From contig NZ_JAASRY010000005.1 of NCBI RefSeq assembly GCF_011761345.1, positions 62,001 through 126,000 on the forward strand: DNA of 64,000 nt. The letters are read 5' to 3'. The notes beneath the pieces are model-generated. The model was not told where the DNA came from and ran no database searches. It was given only the letters and a program-made list of their open reading frames with translations. Each line of letters begins with the position of its first letter. Positions within the stretch are counted from its first letter, which is position 1. The DNA comes from Thalassobacillus devorans. GTDB lineage: Bacteria > Bacillota > Bacilli > Bacillales > Halobacillaceae. The position numbers and the translations under genes were made by a program. Shown here piece after piece: positions 42,046 through 50,758 of the stretch.

Positions 42046-43728
42046 ATGACTGAATCATATGATATTGTAATCGTTGGCGGCGGGAGTGCGGGTTCTGTAC
42101 TCGGCAACCGTCTAAGTGAAGATGGGAAAAAGAGTGTACTTGTTTTAGAGGCAGGGCGCAGTGATTATTCCTGGGACTTATTGATCCAAATGCCGGCAGC
42201 TTTGCCGTTTCCATCCGGCAAAAGCCTCTACGACTGGAAATACGAATCGGACCCGGAGCCATATATGAATGGCCGGCGTATTAAGCATGCCAGAGGGAAG
42301 GTGCTGGGCGGCTCCAGTTCCATCAACGGCATGATTTATCAGCGCGGAAATCCTAAGGACTATGAACGCTGGGGAGCGGACCCTGGGATGGAATCGTGGA
42401 ATTTTGCGCACTGTCTTCCATATTTCAAACGATTGGAAAACGCACTAGAATCACCGGATGACGATCTTCGCGGTCACGACGGACCTATCAAGTTGGAGCG
42501 AGGACCTGCAAAAAATCCTTTATTCCAGGCTTTCTTTAACTCAGCTGTAGAAGCTGGTTATTCAAGAACCCCTGATGTGAACGGATTTCGCCAGGAGGGA
42601 TTCGGACCGTTTGATAAGCATGTATACAAAGGTCAGCGGTTGTCCGCTTCACGTGCTTATCTCCATCCGGTCATGGACCGGGAGAACCTGACAGTGAAGA
42701 CCCGTGCCTTCGTTACGAGTATCGACTTCGATGGCACTAAAGCCAAAGGATTGACGTATAAGCGAAATGGAAAGATTCATCAAGTGGAAGCCGGTGAAGT
42801 CATCCTCTCAGGTGGTGCCATCAACACGCCGCAGCTCCTTCAACTATCAGGAGTAGGAGACGCCGAGCACCTTCGCTCACTTGGTATTAAACCGGTCGTC
42901 GACCTTCCGGGTGTAGGGGAAAATCTTCAGGATCACCTGGAAGTTTATGTCCAGCATGCTTGTCCACTTCCTGTTTCCGAGCAGCCGAACTTGAATAAAG
43001 CGCGCATGCCTTGGATCGGTTTGCAGTGGATGCTTGGACGCACGGGACCGGCAGCGACCAACCATTTTGAAGGCGGAGGTTTTGTCCGCTCGAACGATGA
43101 GGTCGACTACCCGAACTTGATGTTCCACTTCCTTCCGGTGGCGGTACGGTACGATGGGCAAAAAGCGCCAACGGATCATGGATTCCAAGTGCACATCGGG
43201 CCGATGTACTCCGATGCCCGCGGTTCATTAAAGATACGTTCAAAAGATCCGAAAGAGCACCCAAGCATGGTCTACAACTATCTTTCTACAGAACAGGACA
43301 AACGCGAGTGGGTGGAAGCGATCAAAATTACTCGTGAAATCATGTCTCAACCAGCCATGAAACCTTATAATGCCGGAGAAATCTCTCCTGGTCCTACTGT
43401 TCAGACAGACGAGGAAATTCTGGATTGGGTGAGAGAAGATGCGGAGACGGCTCTTCATCCATCTTGTACGGCAAAAATGGGGCCGGAATCAGATCCGATG
43501 GCTGTCGTAGACCCGAATTCGATGAAAGTTCACGGTCTCGACAATGTACGAGTGGTCGACGCATCCGCTATGCCTTACGTTACAAATGGTAATATTCATG
43601 CACCTGTACTGATGCTGGCGGAAAAGGCTGCGGACCTTATCCTTGGACGCAAGCCGCTGGATCCAATCGATGCTGACTACTATCGTCATGGCGAACATCC
43701 AGCTGAGGCAGGTACTGTATCCGAATAA
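42046..43728 (+). CDS. betA: Choline dehydrogenase, GMC flavoprotein
   Basis: Oxidises choline to betaine aldehyde with FAD, usually membrane-associated. 560 residues: FAD-binding [18 protein letters not shown] signature [15 protein letters not shown], second signature [15 protein letters not shown], catalytic region [12 protein letters not shown], and [14 protein letters not shown] at the end. ATG 42046 after AAGGAGG. B. subtilis uses the unrelated GbsB alcohol dehydrogenase in this place; here the Gram-negative-type BetA is paired with GbsR/GbsA. The gene looks GC-richer than gbsA, which suggests recruitment by transfer (inference). Confidence 0.93.
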   Translation: MTESYDIVIVGGGSAGSVLGNRLSEDGKKSVLVLEAGRSDYSWDLLIQMPAALPFPSGKSLYDWKYESDPEPYMNGRRIKHARGKVLGGSSSINGMIYQRGNPKDYERWGADPGMESWNFAHCLPYFKRLENALESPDDDLRGHDGPIKLERGPAKNPLFQAFFNSAVEAGYSRTPDVNGFRQEGFGPFDKHVYKGQRLSASRAYLHPVMDRENLTVKTRAFVTSIDFDGTKAKGLTYKRNGKIHQVEAGEVILSGGAINTPQLLQLSGVGDAEHLRSLGIKPVVDLPGVGENLQDHLEVYVQHACPLPVSEQPNLNKARMPWIGLQWMLGRTGPAATNHFEGGGFVRSNDEVDYPNLMFHFLPVAVRYDGQKAPTDHGFQVHIGPMYSDARGSLKIRSKDPKEHPSMVYNYLSTEQDKREWVEAIKITREIMSQPAMKPYNAGEISPGPTVQTDEEILDWVREDAETALHPSCTAKMGPESDPMAVVDPNSMKVHGLDNVRVVDASAMPYVTNGNIHAPVLMLAEKAADLILGRKPLDPIDADYYRHGEHPAEAGTVSE

Positions 43729-43785
43729 TGCTCACTGATAAGAAGAGTTTCGCTCGTGGAATAGAAATGTAAATCAATAAGATAG

Positions 43786-43838
43786 GCCTGTCCCTGTGAA
43801 ACAACCACACTCTACGTGGTAGGGGCAGGCCATTTTTA
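43786..43838. repeat. GCCTGTCCC palindromic repeat, copy 4, also a terminator
   Basis: GGCCTGTCCC (43786-43795) pairs with GGGGCAGGCC (43823-43832), followed by ATTTTTA. Ends the gbsA-betA operon. Confidence 0.7.
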
Positions 43839-43966
43839 TGTAGGTGTGATCTTATGGGGAACTTCACCAAAAGAGGGGAGTTCTTTTATGTTAACTGGTT
43901 GTTTTACTGCTAACTGTGGCTAGTATATAATGGAGTGTCAAGGATAAAGAAAGATGGGAAGTGCCT

Positions 43967-45436
43967 ATGAATAAACGAAAAAATAAAGGATATAGAGATT
44001 CAGGAAAAAAACGCCAGGATAAGAAGGACAAGAAACAGAACTTCTCGCGGGGAAGTCAAAAGGGTGGTAAACCTATAGGTAAGCGGAAAACGGTAACCGC
44101 GAAGGTAACCTGTTCCGGTCTTACCAATGATGGCAAAGGCATTGTCCAGTGGGAAGGTAAACAGTTGGAGGTAGCGAACCTCTTGCCTGGGGAAACGGCT
44201 GAGGTTACCGTGTCTCAAAGAGGAGGCTTTGTAAACGCCGAGCTGAAGCAGGTGGTTACCCCTTCGAAAGACCGGGTAACCCCGCCGTGCGAGTATTATT
44301 ATCAGTGCGGGGGATGTCAGCTTCAGCATATGAATGAAGAGAAGCAAATGCGTTTCAAGCAGGAAACGGTAGATGCGCTCATGAAGCCGTTCGGTAAGCC
44401 GGAAGCGATTATGACCATGGACCATCCGTATGATTACCGGAACAAGAGCCATACGACGTTCGGACTGAATCAGAATCGTCAGGTAATTGGCGGGCTGTAC
44501 GCCCAGCACACGCATCAGATCATACCGATGGAACGATGTCTCATTCATGATCCGAAAGCGGACGAAATCGTGCATACGATCAGGGGCATCCTTCAAAACT
44601 CTAAAATGCAGCCGTACAACGAAGATACTGGGCAAGGGTTCCTAAGGCACGTATTGGTGAAAGTCGGCAAAGTCAGCGGTGAAATCATGGTGGTGCTGGT
44701 AGTGGCGTCACCGGTGTTCAAAGGCAAGAATAATTTTGTGAAAGCTCTTCGAAAGGCTCACCCGGAGATTACGACCCTCCTGATGAACGTCAATAACCGG
44801 GACACCAGTATGGTCCTGGGCGATCAGGAAAAAGTGTTGTTCGGCAAGGGGACGATTACGGACACTCTCTTTGGACTTAAGTTTGAAATCTCGGCGAAAT
44901 CCTTTTATCAGATCAACCCTGTTCAGACCGAAAAGTTATATGGAAAGGCCATAGAAATGGCAGAGCTGACGGGTAAGGAAACTGTAATAGATGCATATTG
45001 CGGAATTGGTACCATCAGTCTGATCGCCAGCCAAAAAGCAGGGAAGGTAATTGGTGTAGAGCTGAATAAAGATGCCGTCCGTGATGCGATCCGCAATTCC
45101 AAACGCAACGGCATAAAGAATGCCAGGTTCTATCAGGGAGATGCCGGAGAGTTCATGGTACAGATGGCAGCGCGTGGGGAGAAAGCCGATGTGGTAATTA
45201 TGGACCCGCCGCGAAGCGGGAGTGACGAAGCGTTCTTATCCAGTGTAGTGAAGCTGAAGCCAAAGCGGGTAATCTATGTATCGTGTAACCCTGAGACACA
45301 GGCACGGGATATGAAGTACCTGACGAAGAATGGATATAAGGTAGAAGGTATTCAGCCGGTGGACATGTTCCCCCAGACCCACCACGTAGAAGCTGTCGCA
45401 AAACTAGTGTTAAAAGAAGAAGCAGGTAACCGGTAA
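43967..45436 (+). CDS. rlmD: 23S rRNA (uracil-5-)-methyltransferase RumA/RlmCD type
   Basis: SAM-dependent methylation of uracils in 23S rRNA. About 489 residues from ATG 43967, GGGAA upstream; GTG 43961 is in frame. A very basic N-terminal tail (~40 residues of Lys, Arg, Gln) is followed by a TRAM domain, a [4Fe-4S] motif CEYYYQCGGCQ, SAM motif VIDAYCGIGTISL, DPPRSG, and catalytic Cys in YVSCNPETQARD. The basic tail is longer than in B. subtilis YefA. Single gene with a terminator at its stop codon. Confidence 0.9.
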   Translation: MNKRKNKGYRDSGKKRQDKKDKKQNFSRGSQKGGKPIGKRKTVTAKVTCSGLTNDGKGIVQWEGKQLEVANLLPGETAEVTVSQRGGFVNAELKQVVTPSKDRVTPPCEYYYQCGGCQLQHMNEEKQMRFKQETVDALMKPFGKPEAIMTMDHPYDYRNKSHTTFGLNQNRQVIGGLYAQHTHQIIPMERCLIHDPKADEIVHTIRGILQNSKMQPYNEDTGQGFLRHVLVKVGKVSGEIMVVLVVASPVFKGKNNFVKALRKAHPEITTLLMNVNNRDTSMVLGDQEKVLFGKGTITDTLFGLKFEISAKSFYQINPVQTEKLYGKAIEMAELTGKETVIDAYCGIGTISLIASQKAGKVIGVELNKDAVRDAIRNSKRNGIKNARFYQGDAGEFMVQMAARGEKADVVIMDPPRSGSDEAFLSSVVKLKPKRVIYVSCNPETQARDMKYLTKNGYKVEGIQPVDMFPQTHHVEAVAKLVLKEEAGNR

Positions 45437-45458
45437 AGGGTTCCTGCTTTTATTTTTT
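45420..45458 (+). terminator. Terminator of the methyltransferase gene
   Basis: AAGCAGGTAACC pairs imperfectly with GGGTTCCTGCTTT and is followed by TATTTTTT. It overlaps the stop codon. Confidence 0.7.
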
Positions 45459-45468
45459 ACTTTAAAAA

Positions 45469-45496
45469 TTTTGGCGATAAGCCAAGTTTTTCTAAT
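45469..45496 (+). repeat. TTTCGCC/TTTTCTAA repeat, copy 3 (right half)
   Basis: TTGGCGATAAGCCAAG followed by TTTTTCTAAT is identical to the matching half of copy 2. It overlaps nothing but abuts the stop of the small minus-strand gene. Confidence 0.6.
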
Positions 45497-45497
45497 A

Positions 45498-45662
45498 TTA
45501 TTTTTTCCCTTCAAGTTCTTCTCGGTCAGCAATTCTTGCTCGTTCCTGGGCTCTTGCAGCATCTACATCTGTAAATGTTTCCTTGCTTTCTCTTTCAGGC
45601 AGGCTTTCTGTAGGTGTCTGATTGTTTGTTAATGCACCATCTCTTAATGATTTTCGTTTCAT
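45498..45662 (-). CDS. Small hydrophilic protein of unknown function
   Basis: 54 residues, ATG 45662 with a strong AAGGAGGG ribosome site 7 bases upstream on the minus strand. The sequence is charged, lacks Cys and Trp, and has a helical acidic-basic second half (DVDAARAQERARIADREEL). Not recognised. Small proteins of this composition are common in spore formers, but a spore role is not shown. Confidence 0.6.
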   Translation of the reverse strand: MKRKSLRDGALTNNQTPTESLPERESKETFTDVDAARAQERARIADREELEGKK

Positions 45663-45922
45663 TTGATACCCTCCTTCTTTCCGTTATCTTTTGTTATAAA
45701 TTGATATAAAATCCTTAGTAAAAATATCCTTCATTGGTGCTTGAGATCTTTTAAAGTATAATAGGAATCGACTGAATGAACGCAGACATATATGAATGAG
45801 GAATGGGAACAAATAAAACACGGAGCCGGAAGCGGAAAAATTATATAAAATCTGAAGGTCTCTTGGTAGCCCTTATGATGAAGGTATGCTGTTAATTATG
45901 TAATTTTATTGGAGGTTTCTAA

Positions 45923-46441
45923 ATGGATAACAATGATATATTAATTCGATTAAGGTATGCGTTAGATATAAAAGATCAGGATATGGTAGAGATATTTAAT
46001 CTTGGGGGAGAGGACTTTACAAAAGAAGAAGTGGCAAAGATACTCACCAAGTCAGACGACAGTTACGAGGAGGAAGATGAGAACGCCTCGGAGAATGATG
46101 ATCATATAAAATGCACAAATAGTATGTTGGAGTCATTTTTAAATGGCTTGATTACGTTCAAAAGAGGTCCACAAGAAACAAAACCCGGACAGCCTAATAA
46201 ACCAGACAGGTCCATTAAAAATCATGCTAGCGTGAATAACGTGATGCTGAAAAAAGTGAAAATAGCATTGAAGTTAACAAGTGAGGATATCATAGAGATT
46301 TTAGATGAAGCTGGAGTGACGATAACAAAAGGGGAATTAAGTGCGTTATTAAGAAAAGAAGGGCACAAAAATTATAAAGAGTGCGGTGATAAGTACGCAC
46401 GGAATTTCTTAAAAGGGTTAACGATTAAATATAGAGGATAG
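45923..46441 (+). CDS. DUF1456 family protein (YehS-like)
   Basis: 172 residues with two copies of the DUF1456 module, ~1-75 (DILIRLRYALDIKDQDMVEIFNLGG) and ~100-170 (MLKKVKIALKLTSEDIIEILDEAG). Each module ends with a phenylalanine-rich helix (LESFLNGLI, ARNFLKGL). Function unknown; E. coli YehS is the named member. ATG 45923 with GGAGG upstream. Single gene. Confidence 0.85.
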   Translation: MDNNDILIRLRYALDIKDQDMVEIFNLGGEDFTKEEVAKILTKSDDSYEEEDENASENDDHIKCTNSMLESFLNGLITFKRGPQETKPGQPNKPDRSIKNHASVNNVMLKKVKIALKLTSEDIIEILDEAGVTITKGELSALLRKEGHKNYKECGDKYARNFLKGLTIKYRG

Positions 46442-46776
46442 AAGTCTTGGTGAACTCACTTTTTACCCTGATATAAACTGCTTTCTTAGATTCGAATTCC
46501 CGAGGTTGTTCCCTTAACCGTCGAACACCAGTTGTTTCTAGTAAGCGAGATTATCTTCTAGTAAACAGCAGTCACTGTCTAGTTAATTCCAAAACATTTC
46601 TACTGAGGTTGTGAGCTAGGGAGAAGCGTATAAAGAAAATTCCCCCTACTTAAGCCCTTCCTATCAACAGCAACTTTTCTATCATTTTTTGTCAAGGCGG
46701 GCAGTTATCTAATAACCTGCCTTTTTCGTATGCTATTATAACTATAATCATTCCTATCAAAGGAGGGTACTCTGCC
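46442..46776. other. Gene-free stretch with a terminator
   Basis: A terminator at 46694-46727 (AGGCGGGCAGTTAT with ATAACCTGCCT and T5). Nothing else recognised. Confidence 0.5.
46694..46727 (+). terminator. Intrinsic terminator
   Basis: AAGGCGGGCAGTTAT pairs with ATAACCTGCCTT and is followed by TTT. Confidence 0.75.
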
Positions 46777-47346
46777 ATGTCTATGCTGAGTAAAGCGATC
46801 TACATGCGCCTGGAGGATATTCAGGAGGAGAAGAAGCAGCTCCGGGAAATGTTGAACCAGCTTACCAAAGAGCAGCAGGAACTTATCGCTCGACTTGAAC
46901 GGTTAGAGGAGAAAAGGGAAAATGGCGATCCTTCTGCTGTTATAGCGGAGTTAGGGAAGAATGATAGCGGATGGAAGGATATTAACCTGGATGTGCCGGC
47001 AGACAATGGGAAAGAAAAAACGGTGCGCCAAAAGAAAAGTCCGTTACCAAACGCAGCGGCAAAAAATGATTATATTCTCCCCACAGATCCCGAAGCAGTT
47101 TCCGAGGATGGAACGAAGCGAATGAGTTATAAGGAACTGACACGGATATTGATTGATTTTGCGAAGGAACATAATAACCAGGTGGACCACGAAGCGTTTG
47201 AGCAATATCTGATCGATACCTATGATTTCACTCCGAAGAATTTTTCCCAAATCATTTGGCGAGCAAGAAAAGAGGATTCACGGTTACGAAGCTTGATCAG
47301 TGGGAGCCGGAAAATTACTGTGTTGGATACGAGCATGGCAAAGTAA
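46777..47346 (+). CDS. Rok-like coiled-coil DNA-binding protein (tentative)
   Basis: 189 residues, ATG 46777 with AGGAGGG 9 bases upstream. N-terminal ~50 residues form a strong coiled coil (IQEEKKQLREMLNQLTKEQQ). A disordered linker follows, then a C-terminal ~70-residue helical domain (YKELTRILIDFAKE, FEQYLIDTYDFTPKNFSQIIWR) that could be a winged helix. This layout is that of B. subtilis Rok, the repressor of AT-rich and competence genes, but sequence identity is not clear by eye. Alternative: an unrelated regulator. Confidence 0.45.
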   Translation: MSMLSKAIYMRLEDIQEEKKQLREMLNQLTKEQQELIARLERLEEKRENGDPSAVIAELGKNDSGWKDINLDVPADNGKEKTVRQKKSPLPNAAAKNDYILPTDPEAVSEDGTKRMSYKELTRILIDFAKEHNNQVDHEAFEQYLIDTYDFTPKNFSQIIWRARKEDSRLRSLISGSRKITVLDTSMAK

Positions 47347-47435
47347 AAAAGCTCTGTGATCACTAAGACCAAGAGCCGCTTCGCTAATACTTGAACTTAT
47401 ATTTGTTTTTTATCTTTTGCGAGGCTGCGAAGGAG

Positions 47436-47466
47436 GGGGCTGCTCTTTAAATGGCAGTCCTTTTTT
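47436..47466 (+). terminator. Terminator of the Rok-like gene
   Basis: GGGCTGC pairs with GCAGTCC, then TTTTTT. It overlaps no coding sequence. Confidence 0.65.
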
Positions 47467-47467
47467 C

Positions 47468-48193
47468 TTACTTTTTCTCTATCGTAATATCCCCAACGCC
47501 CATATCAATATCAACCTCCATGATGACGTCCGCTCCATTTTCGTAAGCTTCATTTACAAAGGTATCGTCGCCTTTGGTGATGAAGTCCTTGATATTCAAA
47601 TTCCCAACTCCGTTATCAATCTTTATTTTTACTCCGATTCCCTCAGGCAGGTATACTTTGGTATCCCCGACCCCAGAATCGATTGAGACATCAAAGCTTT
47701 CTTTTCTTTCTCCGGAGAGGTCTAAGGTCACATCTCCTACGCCTGTGTCGATATCCAAGTCGGTTAAGTTCAACCCTCGTAAATCCAAGCTGGAGTCGGA
47801 GACACCAGTCTCGACCTCCAGTTCAGTTGGGATCTCTTCGTTCAGTTGGATATTCCAATCACTTTTCTTGTTGAATCCGAAGATGCTTACCTGAAACCAT
47901 CTTCGTTTCTCGCTGATTTCTAAATGCCCTTCTGTGCCACTTCGTTTATAGGTGACCACGGGTTCTTTTCGGGAATGATCATATTCGAATTGAGCTTCCA
48001 TCCATTCTTTAGAACCAGGAGAAACCTCGAGACTTCCGACACCCATATCCAAATCTACTGATAAAAATTCCGCATCATCCCGTTCGACCACTTCCTTACT
48101 TTTTCCCTGTTTAGCACCTGCCATCTGGTATCCCGTAAACAACAAAACCAATCCGGCCATCACCGCAACAGAGAATAAAACCACCCTTTTCAT
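47468..48193 (-). CDS. Membrane-anchored LiaF-like / toast-rack beta-repeat protein
   Basis: 241 residues from ATG 48193 (AGGGGGG 8-9 bases upstream; ATG 48199 is too close). One N-terminal membrane segment (VVLFSVAVMAGLVLLFTGYQMAG), then an exported domain. It is built of repeated short strands with a GVGD or GVGS turn (MGVGSLEV, TGVGDVTLDL, SGVGDTKVYL, NGVGNLNI, MGVGDITIE), a stacked beta architecture like LiaF/LiaI-associated domains. Likely an envelope-stress or adhesion-type accessory; partner genes are not adjacent. Confidence 0.7.
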   Translation of the reverse strand: MKRVVLFSVAVMAGLVLLFTGYQMAGAKQGKSKEVVERDDAEFLSVDLDMGVGSLEVSPGSKEWMEAQFEYDHSRKEPVVTYKRSGTEGHLEISEKRRWFQVSIFGFNKKSDWNIQLNEEIPTELEVETGVSDSSLDLRGLNLTDLDIDTGVGDVTLDLSGERKESFDVSIDSGVGDTKVYLPEGIGVKIKIDNGVGNLNIKDFITKGDDTFVNEAYENGADVIMEVDIDMGVGDITIEKK

Positions 48194-48378
48194 AACCATC
48201 GCCCCCCTTAACCATCTACCTACATTATAGCGCTTAGAAAGAAAATAAATAACGTCTTTTGGTGTAAATGTTCCTAAGCCCCAAGACGTATTTTTCAGTT
48301 CCCTTTAATTAGATAGTGCTAAAAAGCGAGTGGTTTTCCTTCCCTGCTTTTATGGGAAGAATGAATTTTCAGAAACCT

Positions 48379-48395
48379 TGTTAGATAATCTGACA
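48379..48395 (+). promoter_or_regulatory. GlnR/TnrA box 1 upstream of amt
   Basis: TGTTAGATAATCTGACA is an exact fit to TGTNA-N7-TNACA. It is about 50 bases before a plausible start of transcription (~48436), the activator position of TnrA at B. subtilis nrgAB. Confidence 0.75.
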
Positions 48396-48446
48396 AATCA
48401 ATTGTGACGCCCTTTCATCCATAGTAACTTAATAACTAACATTTAA

Positions 48447-48463
48447 TGTTACAAAAACTAACA
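48447..48463 (+). promoter_or_regulatory. GlnR/TnrA box 2 upstream of amt
   Basis: TGTTACAAAAACTAACA is a second exact fit to TGTNA-N7-TNACA. It ends 18 bases before the start codon, a repressor position. Confidence 0.7.
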
Positions 48464-48481
48464 TGAAAGGGAGAGGATTAA

Positions 48482-49750
48482 ATGGAAACAGTTTTGATGG
48501 ATAATTTGTGGGTGATTATCGGTACATTTTTAGTATTTCTCATGCTGGGAGGATTCATTTTGCTGGAGGCCGGATCTACCCGAATGAAAAACGCCGGCCA
48601 TATTGCCGGTAAAACCATTTTCACCGCTGGAATCGGATCATTAATGTTTTGGGCGATCGGATGGGGATTCATTTATGGAGAAGGTAATGGCTTTATAGGT
48701 CTATCGGATTTCTTCTATGGCGATGCTTCCTTCAGTGGCGAAGGGCTATCTCCAGCGGTGGATTTCATGTTCCAGATGATGTTTGCGCTAGTGGCTATGA
48801 CGATTGCGTTCGGTGGATTTGCGGAACGCGCGAAATTATCAGCTTATGTTATTTTCGCCGTACTATTTTCGGCTGTCATCTATCCGGTTGTAGCTCATTG
48901 GATCTGGGGCGGCGGCTGGTTAGCTGACCATGGGAAGCAGGACTTTGCTGGTTCGACAGTTGTTCACTTGACGGGGGCGATGGCTGCTCTTGCCGCAACC
49001 ATTGTTTTGAAGCCTCGTATCGGAAAGTATAACAAAGATGGTTCTTCCAATGATCTTGCCGGTCATAACCAGGTATATACAGCGCTTGGTGTATTGCTGC
49101 TGTGGGTGGGCTGGTTCGGTTTCAATGGGGCAAGTACATTTGAAGTAGCAGATGCATTCTTCGGGTTTGTCATGCTGAATACACAATTAGCAGCTGCGGC
49201 TGGCGCCGTTTCGGCGATGCTGGTTGCCTATGTATGGACTGGTAAAGCGGACGTTCCGACGACTTTAAATGGCGCGTTAGCAGGACTTGTTGCCATAACC
49301 GCTCCTGCCGGTTTTGTTGCACCATGGGCAGCGGTGATCATCGGTCTTATTGGCGGGGTGATTGTCGTCTACAGTATGAAGTTGTTTGATCGAGCGAAAA
49401 TTGATGATCCGATTTTTGCTTTATCCGTCCACGGTACCGTTGGTGTCTGGGGAACGCTTGCTAATGGATTATTCGCCGTACCTGCCTTCTCGACAGAAAT
49501 CGGGTGGGGTCAAGCAGGATTATTCTATGGCGGCGGTTTTACCCAATTAGGCGTGCAGACGGTGGGGGTTGTGGCAAGTGGTCTATACGCCTTCGTTGTA
49601 GCATTTATTATCTTGAAAGTAATGGATAAAGTGATGGGCGGTATCCGTGTATCAGAAGAAGAAGAGATTGTCGGTCTTGACTTGAGTGAACACGGAGGCT
49701 ATGGCTATCCGGAAAACATTCCTCATCCGGAAAAACAAAAGGGTGCATAA
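48482..49750 (+). CDS. amt: Ammonium transporter (Amt)
   Basis: Ammonium channel of the inner membrane. 422 residues, 11 spans. ATG 48482 after AAAGGGAGAGG. Conserved features: LLEAGSTRMKNAGHIAGKT near the start, first pore His in VVHLTGAMAAL, WFGFNGASTF, second pore His in SVHGTVGVWGTL. First gene of a four-gene operon. No glnB/glnK PII gene follows, although amt and PII genes are usually paired. Confidence 0.95.
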   Translation: METVLMDNLWVIIGTFLVFLMLGGFILLEAGSTRMKNAGHIAGKTIFTAGIGSLMFWAIGWGFIYGEGNGFIGLSDFFYGDASFSGEGLSPAVDFMFQMMFALVAMTIAFGGFAERAKLSAYVIFAVLFSAVIYPVVAHWIWGGGWLADHGKQDFAGSTVVHLTGAMAALAATIVLKPRIGKYNKDGSSNDLAGHNQVYTALGVLLLWVGWFGFNGASTFEVADAFFGFVMLNTQLAAAAGAVSAMLVAYVWTGKADVPTTLNGALAGLVAITAPAGFVAPWAAVIIGLIGGVIVVYSMKLFDRAKIDDPIFALSVHGTVGVWGTLANGLFAVPAFSTEIGWGQAGLFYGGGFTQLGVQTVGVVASGLYAFVVAFIILKVMDKVMGGIRVSEEEEIVGLDLSEHGGYGYPENIPHPEKQKGA

Positions 49751-49786
49751 TCAATGGAACGATTAGTTGGAACGGAGGGGTCTACC

Positions 49787-50758
49787 TTGAATAGCTACGA
49801 AGAAATCAGAGATTGGCGGCAAACATATATAAAAGACGTTTCAACTGATCATGACAAGCTGAATAGTTTTCACGATGAAGTCATCACAGCAACTGTGAAA
49901 TGTGCTTTGGATTACGTGCAAAGAGAGCGGGGGAATCCTCCTGCTCCCTTTGCCTTCTTTTTAATGGGGAGTGCAGGAAGGTTTGAACAGTCGGTGTTTA
50001 GTGATCAGGACCACGGCATTATTTTTGCTGGGAGTCAGGGGTTCGAAGACTACTTTTTAACTTTAGGATTAGAAATAACGGTGGGCTTGGAAGTAGTCGG
50101 TTATCAGCGCTGTGACGGCAAGGTAATGGCGTCTAATCCATTGTGGTGCCAATCTCTAAGCAACTGGAACCAGCAGGTGAACGATTGGCTGACCGAAGCG
50201 AACTGGACATCGCTGCGTCACTTTTCTACTTTTTTTGATTCCCGGGTATTGATTGGTGAAGATAGTTTTCTTGAAGAAATCAAACGGGAAGCTTTGAGAA
50301 TCATTCATGCCCGCCCGGAATTGTTTATCCGATTAGTAGAAAATGTAGATTTCATTAAAAAAGGAGTCGGTGTTTTCGGTCAATTGCTTCCGGGGGCGCA
50401 CGGGGAGCAATCGGGTAAACTTCATGTGAAGCAGACCGCTTTCTTTCCTTATGTCAATGCTATGAGGCTGCTCGCCTTCAAAGAAGGCATATTAGCTCCT
50501 TCTACGTTAACGAGATTCAAAGAAATAAAAGCTGACTATCCATCGATGCATCGCTTTGAGGATTATTTCATGAAACTGTTGGATTTTCGACTTCGTTTTC
50601 AGCAAGACGTAGTAAGCTATGACGAAGCGCATCTGATTGCTATGGCACAGTTGACGAAAGAGGATAAGAAGGAGCTTAAGTTACTAATGAAGAAAGGCTA
50701 TGAGCTTTTTTCTGAGATAAAGAAAGTGATAGATAATGAGTGTTCGGCATGGTCATGA
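49787..50758 (+). CDS. DUF294-type nucleotidyltransferase
   Basis: About 323 residues from TTG 49787 with GGAGGGG upstream; ATG 49754 has no ribosome site. The nucleotidyltransferase motif GSAGRFEQSVFSDQDHGII (from residue 61) matches the GSxxR...DxD pattern of DUF294 and of GlnD uridylyltransferases. The C-terminal half is helical (DUF294_C-like: GVGVFGQLLPGAHGEQSGKLHVKQ). No CBS or cyclic-nucleotide domains are attached. It follows amt in place of PII, so a role in nitrogen signalling by nucleotidylation is possible but unproved. Confidence 0.8.
   Translation: MNSYEEIRDWRQTYIKDVSTDHDKLNSFHDEVITATVKCALDYVQRERGNPPAPFAFFLMGSAGRFEQSVFSDQDHGIIFAGSQGFEDYFLTLGLEITVGLEVVGYQRCDGKVMASNPLWCQSLSNWNQQVNDWLTEANWTSLRHFSTFFDSRVLIGEDSFLEEIKREALRIIHARPELFIRLVENVDFIKKGVGVFGQLLPGAHGEQSGKLHVKQTAFFPYVNAMRLLAFKEGILAPSTLTRFKEIKADYPSMHRFEDYFMKLLDFRLRFQQDVVSYDEAHLIAMAQLTKEDKKELKLLMKKGYELFSEIKKVIDNECSAWS

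Noticed and set aside
42887-43264. Long antisense frames within betA and rlmD
   Set aside because: They mirror the GC-rich coding frame of real genes and have no ribosome sites.
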